Assembly (NCBI GenBank): GCA_041395665.1
Contig: JAWLAB010000008.1
Span: 1 to 64,000 of the forward strand
Length of the DNA stretch: 64,000 nucleotides
Source: Pseudomonadales bacterium
GTDB lineage: Bacteria; Pseudomonadota; Gammaproteobacteria; Pseudomonadales; UBA7239
Direction: 5' to 3'
Shown here: one piece after another, positions 1 through 9,184 of the stretch
Position numbering within the stretch: the first letter of the stretch is position 1
How the letters are laid out: each line of letters begins with the position of its first letter
Notes under the pieces: model-generated
What the model saw: the letters and a program-made list of their open reading frames with translations, nothing else
Told to the model about the DNA's origin: nothing
The model's database searches: none
Position numbers and translations under genes: made by a program

Positions 1-1
1 A

Positions 2-913
2 ATGCAACTGGGTTTGCAACTCTCAGCAGATCGCGGGCAATCCATCTTGCACTTGGTGCGCCAGCCAGAATTTGTTGACTATTTAGAGCATGCTGATTTT
101 GCACAGCCACTCACACTGCGCCCAGAGCGTTACCGCGATCGCATCTACACCATCCACATCATTCCCTACGCGGGCAGTCGCCGTCTGATGCAGATTAAGG
201 ATGTGACGCAAGCAGAACGCATTGATCAAACGCGGCGCGATTTTGTCGCCAATGTCTCGCACGAGTTGCGCACACCACTGACTGTTATCACTGGATTTTT
301 AGAAACACTACAAGAGCTGGATTTAAATGCCGATGAGCAGAAAAATGCACTGGCTTTAATGTTGACGCAGTCACAACGCATGCAAAATATTGTGCAAGAT
401 TTATTGACGCTGTCCTCGCTGGAGTCAGCGCCACTGCCGGAAAATGATGTCATCGATATGGAACGGTTAATTCAACATCTACAACGCGATGCTGAACTAC
501 TTTCGAATGGATCGCATACGATTCTTCTTCACAAAGAACATCACACTACACAACACAATTTACGCGGCTCAGAGAAAGAATTGAGCAGCGCATTTGGTAA
601 CTTCCTCTCCAATGCCGTGCGCTACACACCGGCGGGTGGCACCATCACGCTCGCCTGGAAAACTTCCAGCCAAGGCGCAGAGTTTTCTGTGTGCGACACA
701 GGCGCCGGCATCGCCCCTGAACATTTGCCGCGTTTAACTGAGCGTTTTTACCGCGCTGATCGAGGCCGCTCGCGTGACATAGGTGGCACAGGATTGGGTT
801 TGGCCATCGCCAAACACGCCATCACTCGCCACCAAGGACAGCTACATATCAAGAGCGAATTGGGTAAAGGCAGTTGTTTTGTCGCGCACTTCCCTGTCAG
901 CAGATTGGCATAA
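2..913 (+). CDS. phoR: PhoR phosphate-regulon sensor histidine kinase (5' end outside window)
   Basis: This is the C-terminal part of a membrane sensor kinase whose start lies before the window. In the visible 303 residues, the tail of a PAS-like region (about 1-70) is followed by a dimerisation/phosphoacceptor domain with the H-box around VSHELRTP (His about 87). The ATPase domain has an N-box (NAVRYTP, about 204-210), a G1 box (DTGAGIAPE, about 232) and a G2 box (GGTGLGLA, about 261). The architecture and H-box context fit PhoR, which autophosphorylates and controls PhoB. A near-consensus Pho box and a phosphate-porin-type gene lie immediately downstream, which supports the call. PhoB is not in view and is presumably upstream. 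A related PhoR-like kinase cannot be fully excluded. Confidence 0.85.
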   Translation: MQLGLQLSADRGQSILHLVRQPEFVDYLEHADFAQPLTLRPERYRDRIYTIHIIPYAGSRRLMQIKDVTQAERIDQTRRDFVANVSHELRTPLTVITGFLETLQELDLNADEQKNALALMLTQSQRMQNIVQDLLTLSSLESAPLPENDVIDMERLIQHLQRDAELLSNGSHTILLHKEHHTTQHNLRGSEKELSSAFGNFLSNAVRYTPAGGTITLAWKTSSQGAEFSVCDTGAGIAPEHLPRLTERFYRADRGRSRDIGGTGLGLAIAKHAITRHQGQLHIKSELGKGSCFVAHFPVSRLA

Positions 914-942
914 AACTTATTTTAATTTCAGCAGCGCGACGA

Positions 943-960
943 CTGTCATAAAGCTGTAAC
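943..960 (+). promoter_or_regulatory. Pho box (PhoB binding site) upstream of the porin gene
   Basis: Two 7-bp direct repeats, CTGTCAT (943-949) and CTGTAAC (954-960), are separated by AAAG. This gives the 11-bp periodicity of PhoB boxes, and only one position differs between the repeats. The site ends 49 bp before the porin start codon. It fits activation of the porin by the PhoR/PhoB system encoded just upstream when phosphate is limiting. The match is read directly; PhoB binding is inferred. Confidence 0.75.
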
Positions 961-1009
961 ACATATCACCTACGCTTATCAAACCATCTGATTGGAGAGA
1001 TATAAATCC

Positions 1010-2564
1010 ATGCAAAACTCGCTTTTTATTAGAAGACTATCCGTTACGCTTCTGGCTGTGGTTTTTTCCACGCACACATTTGCAGAACAGGTAATGGTTC
1101 CGCCAGAACTCTTACAGCAACTAACCACACTCGCCCAACGCGTACAACAGTTGGAAAAACGCGTGGTAGAACAAGACCAGCAACTGGCTGCAGCACAACG
1201 CAGCACAGCACAACCTTGCCGTGGCGCAAAACGCTGACACACAGGCGCTGGAACAGCGTTTGCTCATTATGGAACGCAAGCAAGAGATGATGGCGTATGA
1301 GAAAAAGAAAGCGCCTGTCATTCTAGCCGGCGGTGAAAAAGGTTTTGGTCTGCAATCTGCCGATGGTGATTTTGAGCTACGCTTTCGCGGTTTGATACAA
1401 GCTGACGCGCGTAGCTTTGACAGCACTGACAGCATTAATGACAACTTCCTGATGCGCCGTGTTCGCCCAACGATTGAAGGTAAATTTAACGATACCTACG
1501 GTTTCAAATTGACTACGGACTTCGGTAACGGCATCAGCGGTTCCAGCCATCTCACGGATGCTTACATTGATGCCAACTACGATCCTGCTTACAAAGTCCG
1601 CGTGGGTAAATTTACCCCTGGGCTGAGTTTGTATCGTTTGCAAAGCAGTAGCGACACCAAACTCAATGAATTGGGATTGAGCAGCAATTTCTTGCCTTCG
1701 CGCGATCAAGGCGTGCAATTGTCTGGCGATCTTTTTGACAAAAGACTCAACTACAGCATCGGTTTGTTTAACGGCGCAAACGACAGTGCGAATGGCAGCG
1801 AAGACAGCAACACCGATAAAGAAATCAACGCGCGTCTTTTTGCCACACCTTTCGCCAACACATCAGGCGCACTGCAAGGATTGGGTTTTGGTGTAGGGAT
1901 GAGCACCACCGATGCCAGCGGAAAAACCGGCGCCACTTCACTGGCTGGTTACAAGACTTTTGGTCAGGAAACCTTCTTCAGCTATCGCAAAGACACCAGC
2001 AGCAGCAATACCGTATTTGCCGATGGCGAACGCACACGCCTCGTGCCGCAGTTCTCTTACTACAACGGCCCATTTGGTTTAACGGGTGAATATGTGTTCG
2101 AGGAGCAAGATGTCACGCGCGTTTTCGGTGCCGCACCTAACGACCAACGCACCGCAGGTTTGGACAACAGCGGCTGGGATATCACCGCGTCGTATGTCCT
2201 CACTGGCGAAAAAGCGGCCGGCGGGAAAAGCATCAAACCTGCCAAACCGTTTGATCCTGCGAAGGGCAACTGGGGCGCGTGGGAAGTGGTGGCAGGAGTC
2301 GGGGAAATGGATCTCGACAAGAACATCTTCCTCGACAGCAGCGGCACACTGGCAGGCAATGACAACTTTGCTCAAGCCACCAGCGCTGCCAAGCAAGCCC
2401 AGAACTATGCGGTTGGCTTGAACTGGTACCCCAACAACATCCTGCGCGTTTCACTGGACTACAGCGACACCAACTTCAAGTGGGGCGGTGGCGGCACAGC
2501 AACAGCACCGGATGACCGCGACAACGAACGCGTGTTAATGGGCAGGGTACAAGCCAGCTTTTGA
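1010..2564 (+). pseudogene. OprP/OprO-type phosphate-selective porin, frameshifted near 1200
   Basis: This encodes an outer-membrane beta-barrel porin of the phosphate-selective O/P family. The ATG at 1010 follows a GGAGAGA ribosome site (994-1000). It opens a signal peptide (MQNSLFIRRLS... to about residue 24) and a short coiled coil rich in Q, L and E. That frame ends at a TGA at 1235-1237. The coiled coil (AAQHNLAVAQ, TQALEQRLL) and the whole barrel continue in another frame, open through 1200-2564 and ending in the aromatic terminus VQASF typical of porins. The shift equals one extra base, or two missing, near 1195-1205 in a repetitive CAGCACAA tract. Everything after the shift stays well conserved in type, so this is either a recent mutation or a sequencing error. 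A GTG at 1221 could start the second frame but would lack a signal peptide. The upstream Pho box suggests phosphate-starvation control. Confidence 0.7.
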
Positions 2565-2627
2565 CGCTTTATCCCAGCTGAGTTTTTGCAAACCACGGCG
2601 AGTGATGGTGTATCATTACTCGCCAAT

Positions 2628-2650
2628 AACCGGGGCAACCCGGTTTTTTT
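2628..2650 (+). terminator. Rho-independent terminator after the porin gene
   Basis: A perfect 7-bp stem AACCGGG/CCCGGTT closes a GCAA tetraloop and runs into a seven-T tract (2644-2650). A second imperfect dyad, GGCGAGT...ACTCGCC (2597-2624), lies just before it. The pair should end the porin transcript, but it also sits 64 bp before the hisZ start codon. Confidence 0.8.
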
Positions 2651-2713
2651 GCGTCTGGCTGCGGCCAGCTTGGCAACCCTACTCACTCCACCGAATAGCA
2701 ACGCAGGTTTGAC

Positions 2714-3886
2714 ATGAGCACCGCTGATCGCTGGCTACTGCCGGATGGCATCGAAGAGCTGCTGCCCACACAGGCAGCGCGCGCCGAACTATTACGCCGC
2801 CAACTTTTAGACCTCTACCAACGCTGGGGCTATGACTTGGTTGTGCCGCCCTTGGTGGAATTCACCGAATCCCTGCTGATCAACGGCAATCACGATCTCG
2901 AATTGCAGACCTGCAAAGTCATCGACCAACTGTCCGGTCGCTTGATGGGCGTGCGCGCTGATATCACGCCGCAAACAGCGCGTATCGATGCCCACGGCAT
3001 CGCCCAAGCGGGCACTACGCGCCTCTGCTACGCCGGCAGCACCCTGCACGCTCGCCCTAAAACTGCGCTGGCTTCGCGCTCGCCCATTCAAATTGGTTGC
3101 GAGCTGTACGGCGTGACCGGCGTGGATGCCGACTGTGAAGTGATTAGCTTGATGCTGGAAACCGCGCGCGTGGCGGGCGTTTCCGCGGTGACGCTCGATC
3201 TCGGTCATGTCGCTATTTTTCGCGGTCTCGCTGAACTCGCCGACTTAAACAGCGAGCAAGAACAAACGCTGTTCGATATTCTGCAGCGCAAAGCCAACAC
3301 TGAATTGCGCGCGTTTGTCGCTGAGCAAGTCACGCACGCTGATGCAGCCAAATTGCTGTTAGCGCTGCCTGATTGGAAAGGTGATGAAGGCGTACTGACA
3401 CAAGCTGCCGCTGCCACGGCTGATGCGCCTGCCGCCGTGCGCGCCGCCATCAGCGAGCTGCAAGCGATCGCCGCCTGCATTCGCCAACGCACACCCGATG
3501 CCGCGCTGTATTTTGATTTGTCCGAATTGCGCGGCTATCACTATCACACTGGCGTGGTGTTCGCGCTCTATGTCGCCGGTGCGGGCGAAGCCATTGCCAA
3601 CGGCGGTCGCTACGATAATTTTGGCGCGGCATTTGGCCGCGCACGCCCTGCTAGCGGCTTCAGCGCTGATCTCAAATACCTGATGCAGTTAGGCAATGTT
3701 TCTGTGCCAGCAACCAACACTATTCTCGCCGTGCTCGATGGCTCAGCCGCACAATGGCAAGCCATTTGCGATTTGCGTGCGCAAGGTGAATGCGTGATTG
3801 CAACCAGTGCAAATGAATTGCAAGACCAGCAGTACACGCGTGAATTAGTAAACAACGGTACACAGTACGCCGTAAAAAACCGCTAA
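2714..3886 (+). CDS. hisZ: HisZ, ATP phosphoribosyltransferase regulatory subunit
   Basis: HisZ is a class II aminoacyl-tRNA synthetase-like protein with no synthetase activity. It partners the short form of HisG in the first step of histidine synthesis. The 390-residue length fits. The N-terminal third shows the synthetase fold (LLPDGIEELLP at the start; a motif-2-like region around residues 90-120 with DITPQTARID and AGSTLHARP). The region with YDNFGAAFGRARPASGFS corresponds to motif 3. It precedes purA by 39 bp on the same strand, an arrangement common in gammaproteobacteria, although the usual hflK-hflC neighbours upstream are absent. hisG is not in the window. The ATG at 2714 gives the expected N-terminus. 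Confidence 0.93.
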   Translation: MSTADRWLLPDGIEELLPTQAARAELLRRQLLDLYQRWGYDLVVPPLVEFTESLLINGNHDLELQTCKVIDQLSGRLMGVRADITPQTARIDAHGIAQAGTTRLCYAGSTLHARPKTALASRSPIQIGCELYGVTGVDADCEVISLMLETARVAGVSAVTLDLGHVAIFRGLAELADLNSEQEQTLFDILQRKANTELRAFVAEQVTHADAAKLLLALPDWKGDEGVLTQAAAATADAPAAVRAAISELQAIAACIRQRTPDAALYFDLSELRGYHYHTGVVFALYVAGAGEAIANGGRYDNFGAAFGRARPASGFSADLKYLMQLGNVSVPATNTILAVLDGSAAQWQAICDLRAQGECVIATSANELQDQQYTRELVNNGTQYAVKNR

Positions 3887-3925
3887 CCGTTACCTTTATT
3901 TTTTGATTTTGGAGTTAATAAAGCC

Positions 3926-5254
3926 GTGAGCAACTCGCAAGCCAGCAAAAGTATTGTCGTGTTGGGAACCCAATGGGGTGATGAAGGCAAAGGAAAAATC
4001 GTCGATTTGCTAACGGATCAAGCCGAACTGGTTGTGCGCTTTCAAGGCGGTCACAACGCTGGTCACACACTGGTCATCGACGGCAAAAAAACTGTTTTGC
4101 ATTTAGTGCCGTCGGGCGTGTTGCGCGATGGCGTACTGTGCTTGATCGGCAACGGCGTGGTGCTCGCACCCGATGCATTGCTGAAAGAAATGCACAACCT
4201 AGAAACCAACGGCGTGCCTGTGCGCGAGCGTTTGCGTTTGTCGCCCGCTTGTCCGTTGATTCTGCCGCACCATGTCGCACTGGATCAGGCGCGTGAAGCA
4301 GCGAAAGGCAGCGCGAAAATTGGTACGACTGGTCGTGGCATCGGCCCTGCTTACGAAGACAAAATTGCACGACGCGGTTTGCGTTTAGGCGATTTGCACA
4401 ACGAAAAACAATTCGCGGAAAAATTGCGTGAAGTGATGGAGTATCACAACTTCATTTTGCAAAATTATTTCAAAGTGGCTGCGGTGGACTTCCAAAAAAC
4501 ACTCGACGCCGTGTTGGAGCAAGGTCGTCAAATTTTGCCGATGATGGCAGATGTCACCTCACTGCTGCACGAAGCGCGTGAACGCGGTGCGAACATTTTG
4601 TTTGAAGGCGCGCAGGGCTCGCTGCTCGACATCGACCACGGCACTTATCCGTTTGTGACTTCGTCCAACACCACCGCAGGCGGTACCGCCACGGGCTCTG
4701 GTTTTGGCCCTCTGTATTTGAACTATGTCTTGGGCATTACTAAGGCTTACACCACGCGCGTGGGATCCGGCCCTTTCCCCACCGAGCTGGCTTACGATGC
4801 TGCCAACGACAAAGGCGACACCATCGGCAAACACCTCGGCACGGTCGGCCACGAGTTCGGCGCTACGACGGGCCGTCAACGCCGCTGCGGTTGGTTTGAC
4901 GCGGTTGCTGTGCGCAAAGCCGTGCAAATCAACAGTATTTCTGGTTTATGTTTAACCAAACTGGATGTGCTCGACGGTTTGCAAACAGTAAAAATTTGCA
5001 CCGCGTATCAAGATAAAAACGGCAACCCTGTTTCTCCGTATCACAGCGATGACTACGAAGGCATCGTGCCGGTGTATGAAGAAATGCCGGGCTGGACAGA
5101 ATCCACTGTTGGCGCTCAATCCATCGATGCATTGCCGCAAGCGGCGCGCAATTACATCAAGCGTTTGGAAGTGTTGAGCGGCGCGCCCATCGACATTATT
5201 TCTACCGGTCCCGACCGTGTGGAAACGATTATTTTGCGGCATTCCTTCGACTAG
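3926..5254 (+). CDS. purA: Adenylosuccinate synthetase
   Basis: This cytosolic enzyme condenses IMP with aspartate using GTP, the first step of AMP synthesis from IMP. The GTP-binding loop GTQWGDEGKGK (14-24) carries the catalytic Asp19, and QGGHNAGHT carries the catalytic His47. Their spacing of 28 residues is that of E. coli Asp13/His41. GSGPFPTEL and the C-terminal STGPDR guanine-recognition region are present. At 442 residues it is slightly longer than E. coli PurA because of a short N-terminal extension. The start is a GTG at 3926, preceded by GGAG at 3911. It probably forms an operon with hisZ. Confidence 0.97.
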   Translation: MSNSQASKSIVVLGTQWGDEGKGKIVDLLTDQAELVVRFQGGHNAGHTLVIDGKKTVLHLVPSGVLRDGVLCLIGNGVVLAPDALLKEMHNLETNGVPVRERLRLSPACPLILPHHVALDQAREAAKGSAKIGTTGRGIGPAYEDKIARRGLRLGDLHNEKQFAEKLREVMEYHNFILQNYFKVAAVDFQKTLDAVLEQGRQILPMMADVTSLLHEARERGANILFEGAQGSLLDIDHGTYPFVTSSNTTAGGTATGSGFGPLYLNYVLGITKAYTTRVGSGPFPTELAYDAANDKGDTIGKHLGTVGHEFGATTGRQRRCGWFDAVAVRKAVQINSISGLCLTKLDVLDGLQTVKICTAYQDKNGNPVSPYHSDDYEGIVPVYEEMPGWTESTVGAQSIDALPQAARNYIKRLEVLSGAPIDIISTGPDRVETIILRHSFD

Positions 5255-5288
5255 TTTCGTCAATCCACATCACACAGGGAAGTGCATT

Positions 5289-5954
5289 ATGAAAAAACAA
5301 TTCTTTGTCAGCCTGCTGAGTTTTTTCTTTGCCATGATTTACTGCACGACCGCCGCAGCTGAATCAGCGGGCGTGGTGCTCGCAGCGATAGGGCAAGTAA
5401 ATATTTTACGCAACGGCCAAGCTATTCCTGCCGTGCGCAAAGCTGAACTGCAAGCACAAGATGAAGTGCGCACCATCGGCAAAGACGCTCGCGCACAACT
5501 GCGCTTTGCCGATGGCACAGTCACTACGCTGGGTGGCAATACCTCTTTTCTGATTCGCCAATATCAATTCAACGCACAAGGCGACAAACCTAACAACGCG
5601 GCATTCACACTGCTCACGGGTGCTTTTCGCACCGTCACAGGAAAAATTTTAGACGCGCACGGCTCAACTTTTGTCGTTAATACACCCGTGGGAACAATCG
5701 GTATTCGCGGTACCGATTTTTGGGGTGGTTATCTCGACGGCAATAATGTCGATGTATTGCTGATTGACGGCAAACACGCCGTGGAAGTGACCAACGCCAC
5801 CGGCAAAGTCATGTTAGAAAAACCCGGCCAAGGCGTGACACTGAAATCGAGCCAATCACCGCTAGCAGTCAAAGTGTGGCCACAAAAAAAAGTGGAACGC
5901 GCCGTAGCAACCATCACTTGGCCCGAGGGCAGCACGCCGCCGACACAACTCTAA
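5289..5954 (+). CDS. FecR-domain secreted protein of unknown role
   Basis: This is a 221-residue protein with a clear signal peptide (MKKQFFVSLL..., cleavage likely after TAAA at about 24). A FecR domain spans roughly 55-160: a stretch with VRTIGKDARAQLRFADGT, and the family hallmark TPVGTIGIRGTDFWG near 135. FecR domains occur in regulators of iron transport and also in many exported proteins of unknown function. There is no neighbouring sigma factor or TonB receptor here, so a FecI/FecR signalling role is not supported. The start is the ATG at 5289 after CACAGGGAAG, 34 bp behind purA. It may be cotranscribed with purA or have its own promoter. Confidence 0.75.
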   Translation: MKKQFFVSLLSFFFAMIYCTTAAAESAGVVLAAIGQVNILRNGQAIPAVRKAELQAQDEVRTIGKDARAQLRFADGTVTTLGGNTSFLIRQYQFNAQGDKPNNAAFTLLTGAFRTVTGKILDAHGSTFVVNTPVGTIGIRGTDFWGGYLDGNNVDVLLIDGKHAVEVTNATGKVMLEKPGQGVTLKSSQSPLAVKVWPQKKVERAVATITWPEGSTPPTQL

Positions 5955-5957
5955 GTA

Positions 5958-5981
5958 CTACAAAAATTGCCACGCAATTTC
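5958..5981 (-). terminator. Possible terminator of the mechanosensitive channel gene
   Basis: Read on the minus strand, AAATTGC-GTG-GCAATTT forms a 7-bp hairpin followed by a short T-rich run, just beyond the stop codon of the channel gene. The stem is AT-rich and the T tract is short, so the call is tentative. Confidence 0.35.
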
Positions 5982-5988
5982 TGCGCAA

Positions 5989-7512
5989 TTAACCCAAACC
6001 AAAGAACCGTTTAATGCCGGCCAGAATATGCGCCTCATGCTCAGGTGAGGCATCGGCTTTAAATTCACTGGCCAATGCTATCTGGCGTTCTCTTTCTGCA
6101 ATCGTGCGCGCGCACTCTTCTGCAATTTCTGGGCGCGCTTTAATAATTTTTTGAAAACCTATTTTATCCAGTCGATAACATAACGCGTCTGTACGCGCTG
6201 TCACGGTTGTTCTGCGCGGCTCACCTGTCAACAAACCCATTTCACCAAACACCGCGCCTTCTTGTAGCGTATTTAAGAAATGCCTTGTCGTTCCAACCTC
6301 AAGCCAAACATCTGCTTCACCTTGCACTAAAAAGTACAGCCAATGCGCTACTGCACCTTGCCGCGTAATGACATCACCTTTGATAAAAGGCGCTTCATGC
6401 AAAGACTCCGCCAATTCACGAAGTTCTGTTTGATTCAAACTAGCAAACGCTTCAAGACTGGCCAGTAACTGTAAGCGTTGTTGTATTTCTTGTTCATGCA
6501 ATGCCGTTTGGCGCTCTGTGCTTTCGGCGGTGAAATGTGTATCTAAATAAGGTCGCGCCAATTGCATGTTATTACGCAATAACGCCGAATAAATATGCAC
6601 TCGTACTGTAGAGTCCGTTGAATCATCGTGCAGCGGATCTGTTAACCAATACCGCAAAGCGTATTGCGCCATGCCTTCTCTGTAATCCATCACCACACAT
6701 TGCGGTGCTGGCCACGATGCCACACAGGGGATATCAGCTTCACGAATAGTTTTTTCAATAACCGGAATAACAGACTGTGGCGGAATTTGAAATTGCACGG
6801 GGAAATACACCCAACGCCGAAAATTCGGGTGTGCTGGTGCGCTGAAAACATCCACTTTGGATTTCACCAACATACTATTGGGAATCACCACCACATTGCC
6901 ATCATTGGTGCGTATTGCTGTATGTCGCCAATGTACTTCTATTACTTTTCCTTTCGTGGTGTCGACTTTAATCCAATCACCAATTTGTACGGAATTATCA
7001 AGTTGCAGCGCAATACCGCCGAGAATATTGCCCAGCGTATCTTGCATAGAAAAAGCGATGATGCCGGTGATGATGGCCGATGTTGTAAACAGGCTGGCAG
7101 GATCAATCCCTGTCGCACGCAAACGCACCAACCCCCAACCGCAATACAATAAAACAACAAGAACATCTTCAACGATTCTAGGAGGCTCTCCACCCAAACG
7201 CGGTAATACCGCACGAAATAGCGTCAAAACACTCAGGCGAATCAGCAGCACACCCATCAATAGCTCTGCCACCGCTGTGCACCAACTTGCACCACCGTGA
7301 AAGCCCCATCGCGGCAGCAACAATCCCAGCCCGCCGCTGATAGCAATCAATGCCGATAACACAGCATGCTGCATCAATAGTTTGTAGCGATCCTGCTCCA
7401 CAAAACGCAGTAACAACAACTGCAGAAAAGCCGCGAACAGCGACGCGCCCATCCAAGCGATACCCCAATCTGTCTCAAATAGTTTCGCGATATTCATACC
7501 GTGCGTTCTCAT
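5989..7512 (-). CDS. MscS-family mechanosensitive channel with C-terminal cyclic-nucleotide-binding domain
   Basis: This is an inner-membrane protein of 507 residues. Several transmembrane segments occupy about residues 10-165. They are followed by an MscS pore helix and beta domain (SMQDTLGNILGG, then LDNSVQIGDWIKV, about 155-190). The C-terminal part (about 350-480) is a cNMP-binding fold with the phosphate-binding cassette GAVFGEMGLLTGEPRRTTV. The fusion suggests an ion channel gated or tuned by a cyclic nucleotide rather than by tension alone, as known for MscS-like cyclic-nucleotide-gated channels; the ligand is inferred. The start is the ATG at 7512, with AGGAG two bases upstream; an in-frame ATG at 7497 is an alternative. 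It is divergent from lgt and convergent with the FecR gene. Confidence 0.85.
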   Translation of the reverse strand: MRTHGMNIAKLFETDWGIAWMGASLFAAFLQLLLLRFVEQDRYKLLMQHAVLSALIAISGGLGLLLPRWGFHGGASWCTAVAELLMGVLLIRLSVLTLFRAVLPRLGGEPPRIVEDVLVVLLYCGWGLVRLRATGIDPASLFTTSAIITGIIAFSMQDTLGNILGGIALQLDNSVQIGDWIKVDTTKGKVIEVHWRHTAIRTNDGNVVVIPNSMLVKSKVDVFSAPAHPNFRRWVYFPVQFQIPPQSVIPVIEKTIREADIPCVASWPAPQCVVMDYREGMAQYALRYWLTDPLHDDSTDSTVRVHIYSALLRNNMQLARPYLDTHFTAESTERQTALHEQEIQQRLQLLASLEAFASLNQTELRELAESLHEAPFIKGDVITRQGAVAHWLYFLVQGEADVWLEVGTTRHFLNTLQEGAVFGEMGLLTGEPRRTTVTARTDALCYRLDKIGFQKIIKARPEIAEECARTIAERERQIALASEFKADASPEHEAHILAGIKRFFGLG

Positions 7513-7588
7513 TGCTCCTGCGAACTAGTCTAGCTTGTCTGCAACCGTTAAGCTTGCGGATCATTTTTTCACACCGGCCACTGTTTCA

Positions 7589-8383
7589 ATGCTCACTTAC
7601 CACACCATTGACCCCGTTATTGTCCACCTCGGCCCCTTAGCTGTGCGCTGGTACGGTGTGATGTATTTACTCAGTTTTGCGGCTGTGTGGTGGCTCACCG
7701 TCAAACGCTCTAGCAGCGGCTTAATCGCCATCAAAACACGCCAAGAAGCGGAAGACATGATTTTCTACGGCGCGCTCGGTGTGATCTTGGGTGGGCGCAT
7801 AGGCTATGTATTGTTTTACCAACTGGGTGAGTTTCTACACAACCCACTGTTCTTGTTCAAAATCACACAAGGCGGCATGTCTTTTCACGGCGGTTTAATC
7901 GGCGTACTCGTCGCGCTGGCATTATTTGCACGAAAAATTCAGCAGCCATTTTTTGCGGTAATGGATATCGTCGCGCCACTCACGCCCATCGGTTTAGGTT
8001 TGGGCAGGCTCGGCAATTACATCAACCAAGAATTGTGGGGACGCGCCACCGATGTGCCATGGGCGATGGTTTTTCCCGCTGACCCACTGCAACTGCCGCG
8101 TCACCCTTCGCAGCTCTATCAATTCGCGCTGGAAGGTGTGTTGCTGTTTGTGTTGCTGTATTGGTTCTCACGCAAACCGCGCGCGCAAGGTTTGATCTCA
8201 GGATTATTTTTGACGCTGTATGCGCTATTCCGTTTCACCGTAGAATTTTTCCGCGAGCCGGATGCCTTCCTCGGTCTTGATGCGCTCGGTTGGATGACGC
8301 GCGGACAAGAATTGTGCATCCCCATGTTTATAGCTGGCATCATCATTTGCGTGTGGAGTATCCGCCGCAATCAAAAAGGATAA
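7589..8383 (+). CDS. lgt: Prolipoprotein diacylglyceryl transferase Lgt
   Basis: Lgt transfers diacylglycerol from phosphatidylglycerol to the lipobox cysteine of prolipoproteins in the inner membrane, the first step of lipoprotein maturation. Seven membrane segments are apparent. Family motifs are GGMSFHGGLIG and the signature GLGRLGNYINQELWGR; the C-terminal region HPSQLYQ and FRFTVEFFREPD also match. The frame is open from a TTG at 7535, but the ATG at 7589 gives the usual N-terminus (LTYHTIDP, then LGPLAVRWYGVMY) and 264 residues, which is typical. Its stop codon abuts the thyA start, indicating an operon lgt-thyA-folA. Confidence 0.95.
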   Translation: MLTYHTIDPVIVHLGPLAVRWYGVMYLLSFAAVWWLTVKRSSSGLIAIKTRQEAEDMIFYGALGVILGGRIGYVLFYQLGEFLHNPLFLFKITQGGMSFHGGLIGVLVALALFARKIQQPFFAVMDIVAPLTPIGLGLGRLGNYINQELWGRATDVPWAMVFPADPLQLPRHPSQLYQFALEGVLLFVLLYWFSRKPRAQGLISGLFLTLYALFRFTVEFFREPDAFLGLDALGWMTRGQELCIPMFIAGIIICVWSIRRNQKG

Positions 8384-9184
8384 ATGCAGATGCAACAATA
8401 TCTCGATTTGATGCGCCATGTGCGCGACCACGGCACGGTAAAAACAGATCGCACTGGCACCGGCACCGTGAGTGTTTTTGGTTACCAAATGCGCTTCAAT
8501 CTCGCTGACGGTTTTCCGCTGCTGACCACCAAAAAATTGCACACCAAATCCATCATTCACGAATTGCTGTGGTTTCTCGCTGGCGACACCAATATCAAAT
8601 ACTTGAACGATAACGGCGTGAAAATTTGGGACGAGTGGGCTGATGCCAATGGCAACCTCGGCCCCGTGTACGGCCATCAATGGCGCTCTTGGCCGAATGG
8701 CAGCGGCGGCACAATTGATCAAATCACACAGTTGATTGATATGATCAAAAAAAATCCCGACTCGCGCCGTTTATTGGTCAGCGCGTGGAATGTCGCCGAA
8801 GTGAACAATATGGCGCTGCCGCCCTGCCACACGCTGTTTCAGTTTTATGTGGCTGATGGAAAATTATCTTGCCAGTTGTATCAACGCAGCGCCGATATTT
8901 TTCTCGGTGTGCCGTTCAATATCGCCTCCTACGCACTGCTCACCATGATGATTGCGCAGGTGTGCGAACTCGATGTTGGCGATTTTGTTCACACCTTTGG
9001 CGATGCGCATTTGTACAGCAACCACCTCGAACAAGTAGAGCAACAATTGCAACGCAAGCCGAGTAAATTGCCCACGATGCGCATCAATCCTGCCATCAAA
9101 AATATTTTCGATTTCAAATACAACGATTTTGAATTATTAGATTACGAAGCGCAGTCGCACATCGCTGCACCGGTAGCCGTGTGA
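8384..9184 (+). CDS. thyA: Thymidylate synthase ThyA
   Basis: ThyA methylates dUMP to dTMP with methylenetetrahydrofolate and releases dihydrofolate. The 266-residue length matches E. coli-type enzymes. The catalytic cysteine lies in ALPPCHTLFQFYV (Cys148), and dUMP/folate-binding segments TDRTGTGT, YQRSADIFLGVPFNIASY and DFVHTFGDAHLYSNH are intact. The ATG directly follows the lgt stop codon, with AAAGGA just upstream as ribosome site; a second ATG six bases later is possible. Its stop overlaps the folA start, so product dihydrofolate and its reductase are translationally coupled. Confidence 0.97.
   Translation: MQMQQYLDLMRHVRDHGTVKTDRTGTGTVSVFGYQMRFNLADGFPLLTTKKLHTKSIIHELLWFLAGDTNIKYLNDNGVKIWDEWADANGNLGPVYGHQWRSWPNGSGGTIDQITQLIDMIKKNPDSRRLLVSAWNVAEVNNMALPPCHTLFQFYVADGKLSCQLYQRSADIFLGVPFNIASYALLTMMIAQVCELDVGDFVHTFGDAHLYSNHLEQVEQQLQRKPSKLPTMRINPAIKNIFDFKYNDFELLDYEAQSHIAAPVAV

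Noticed and set aside
1221..2564. Porin as a separate gene starting at GTG 1221
   Set aside because: This start removes the signal peptide and splits a continuous coiled coil; a frameshift in one gene explains both frames better.
2807..3208. 133-codon open frame on the minus strand
   Set aside because: It is antisense to hisZ and has no ribosome site or family match.
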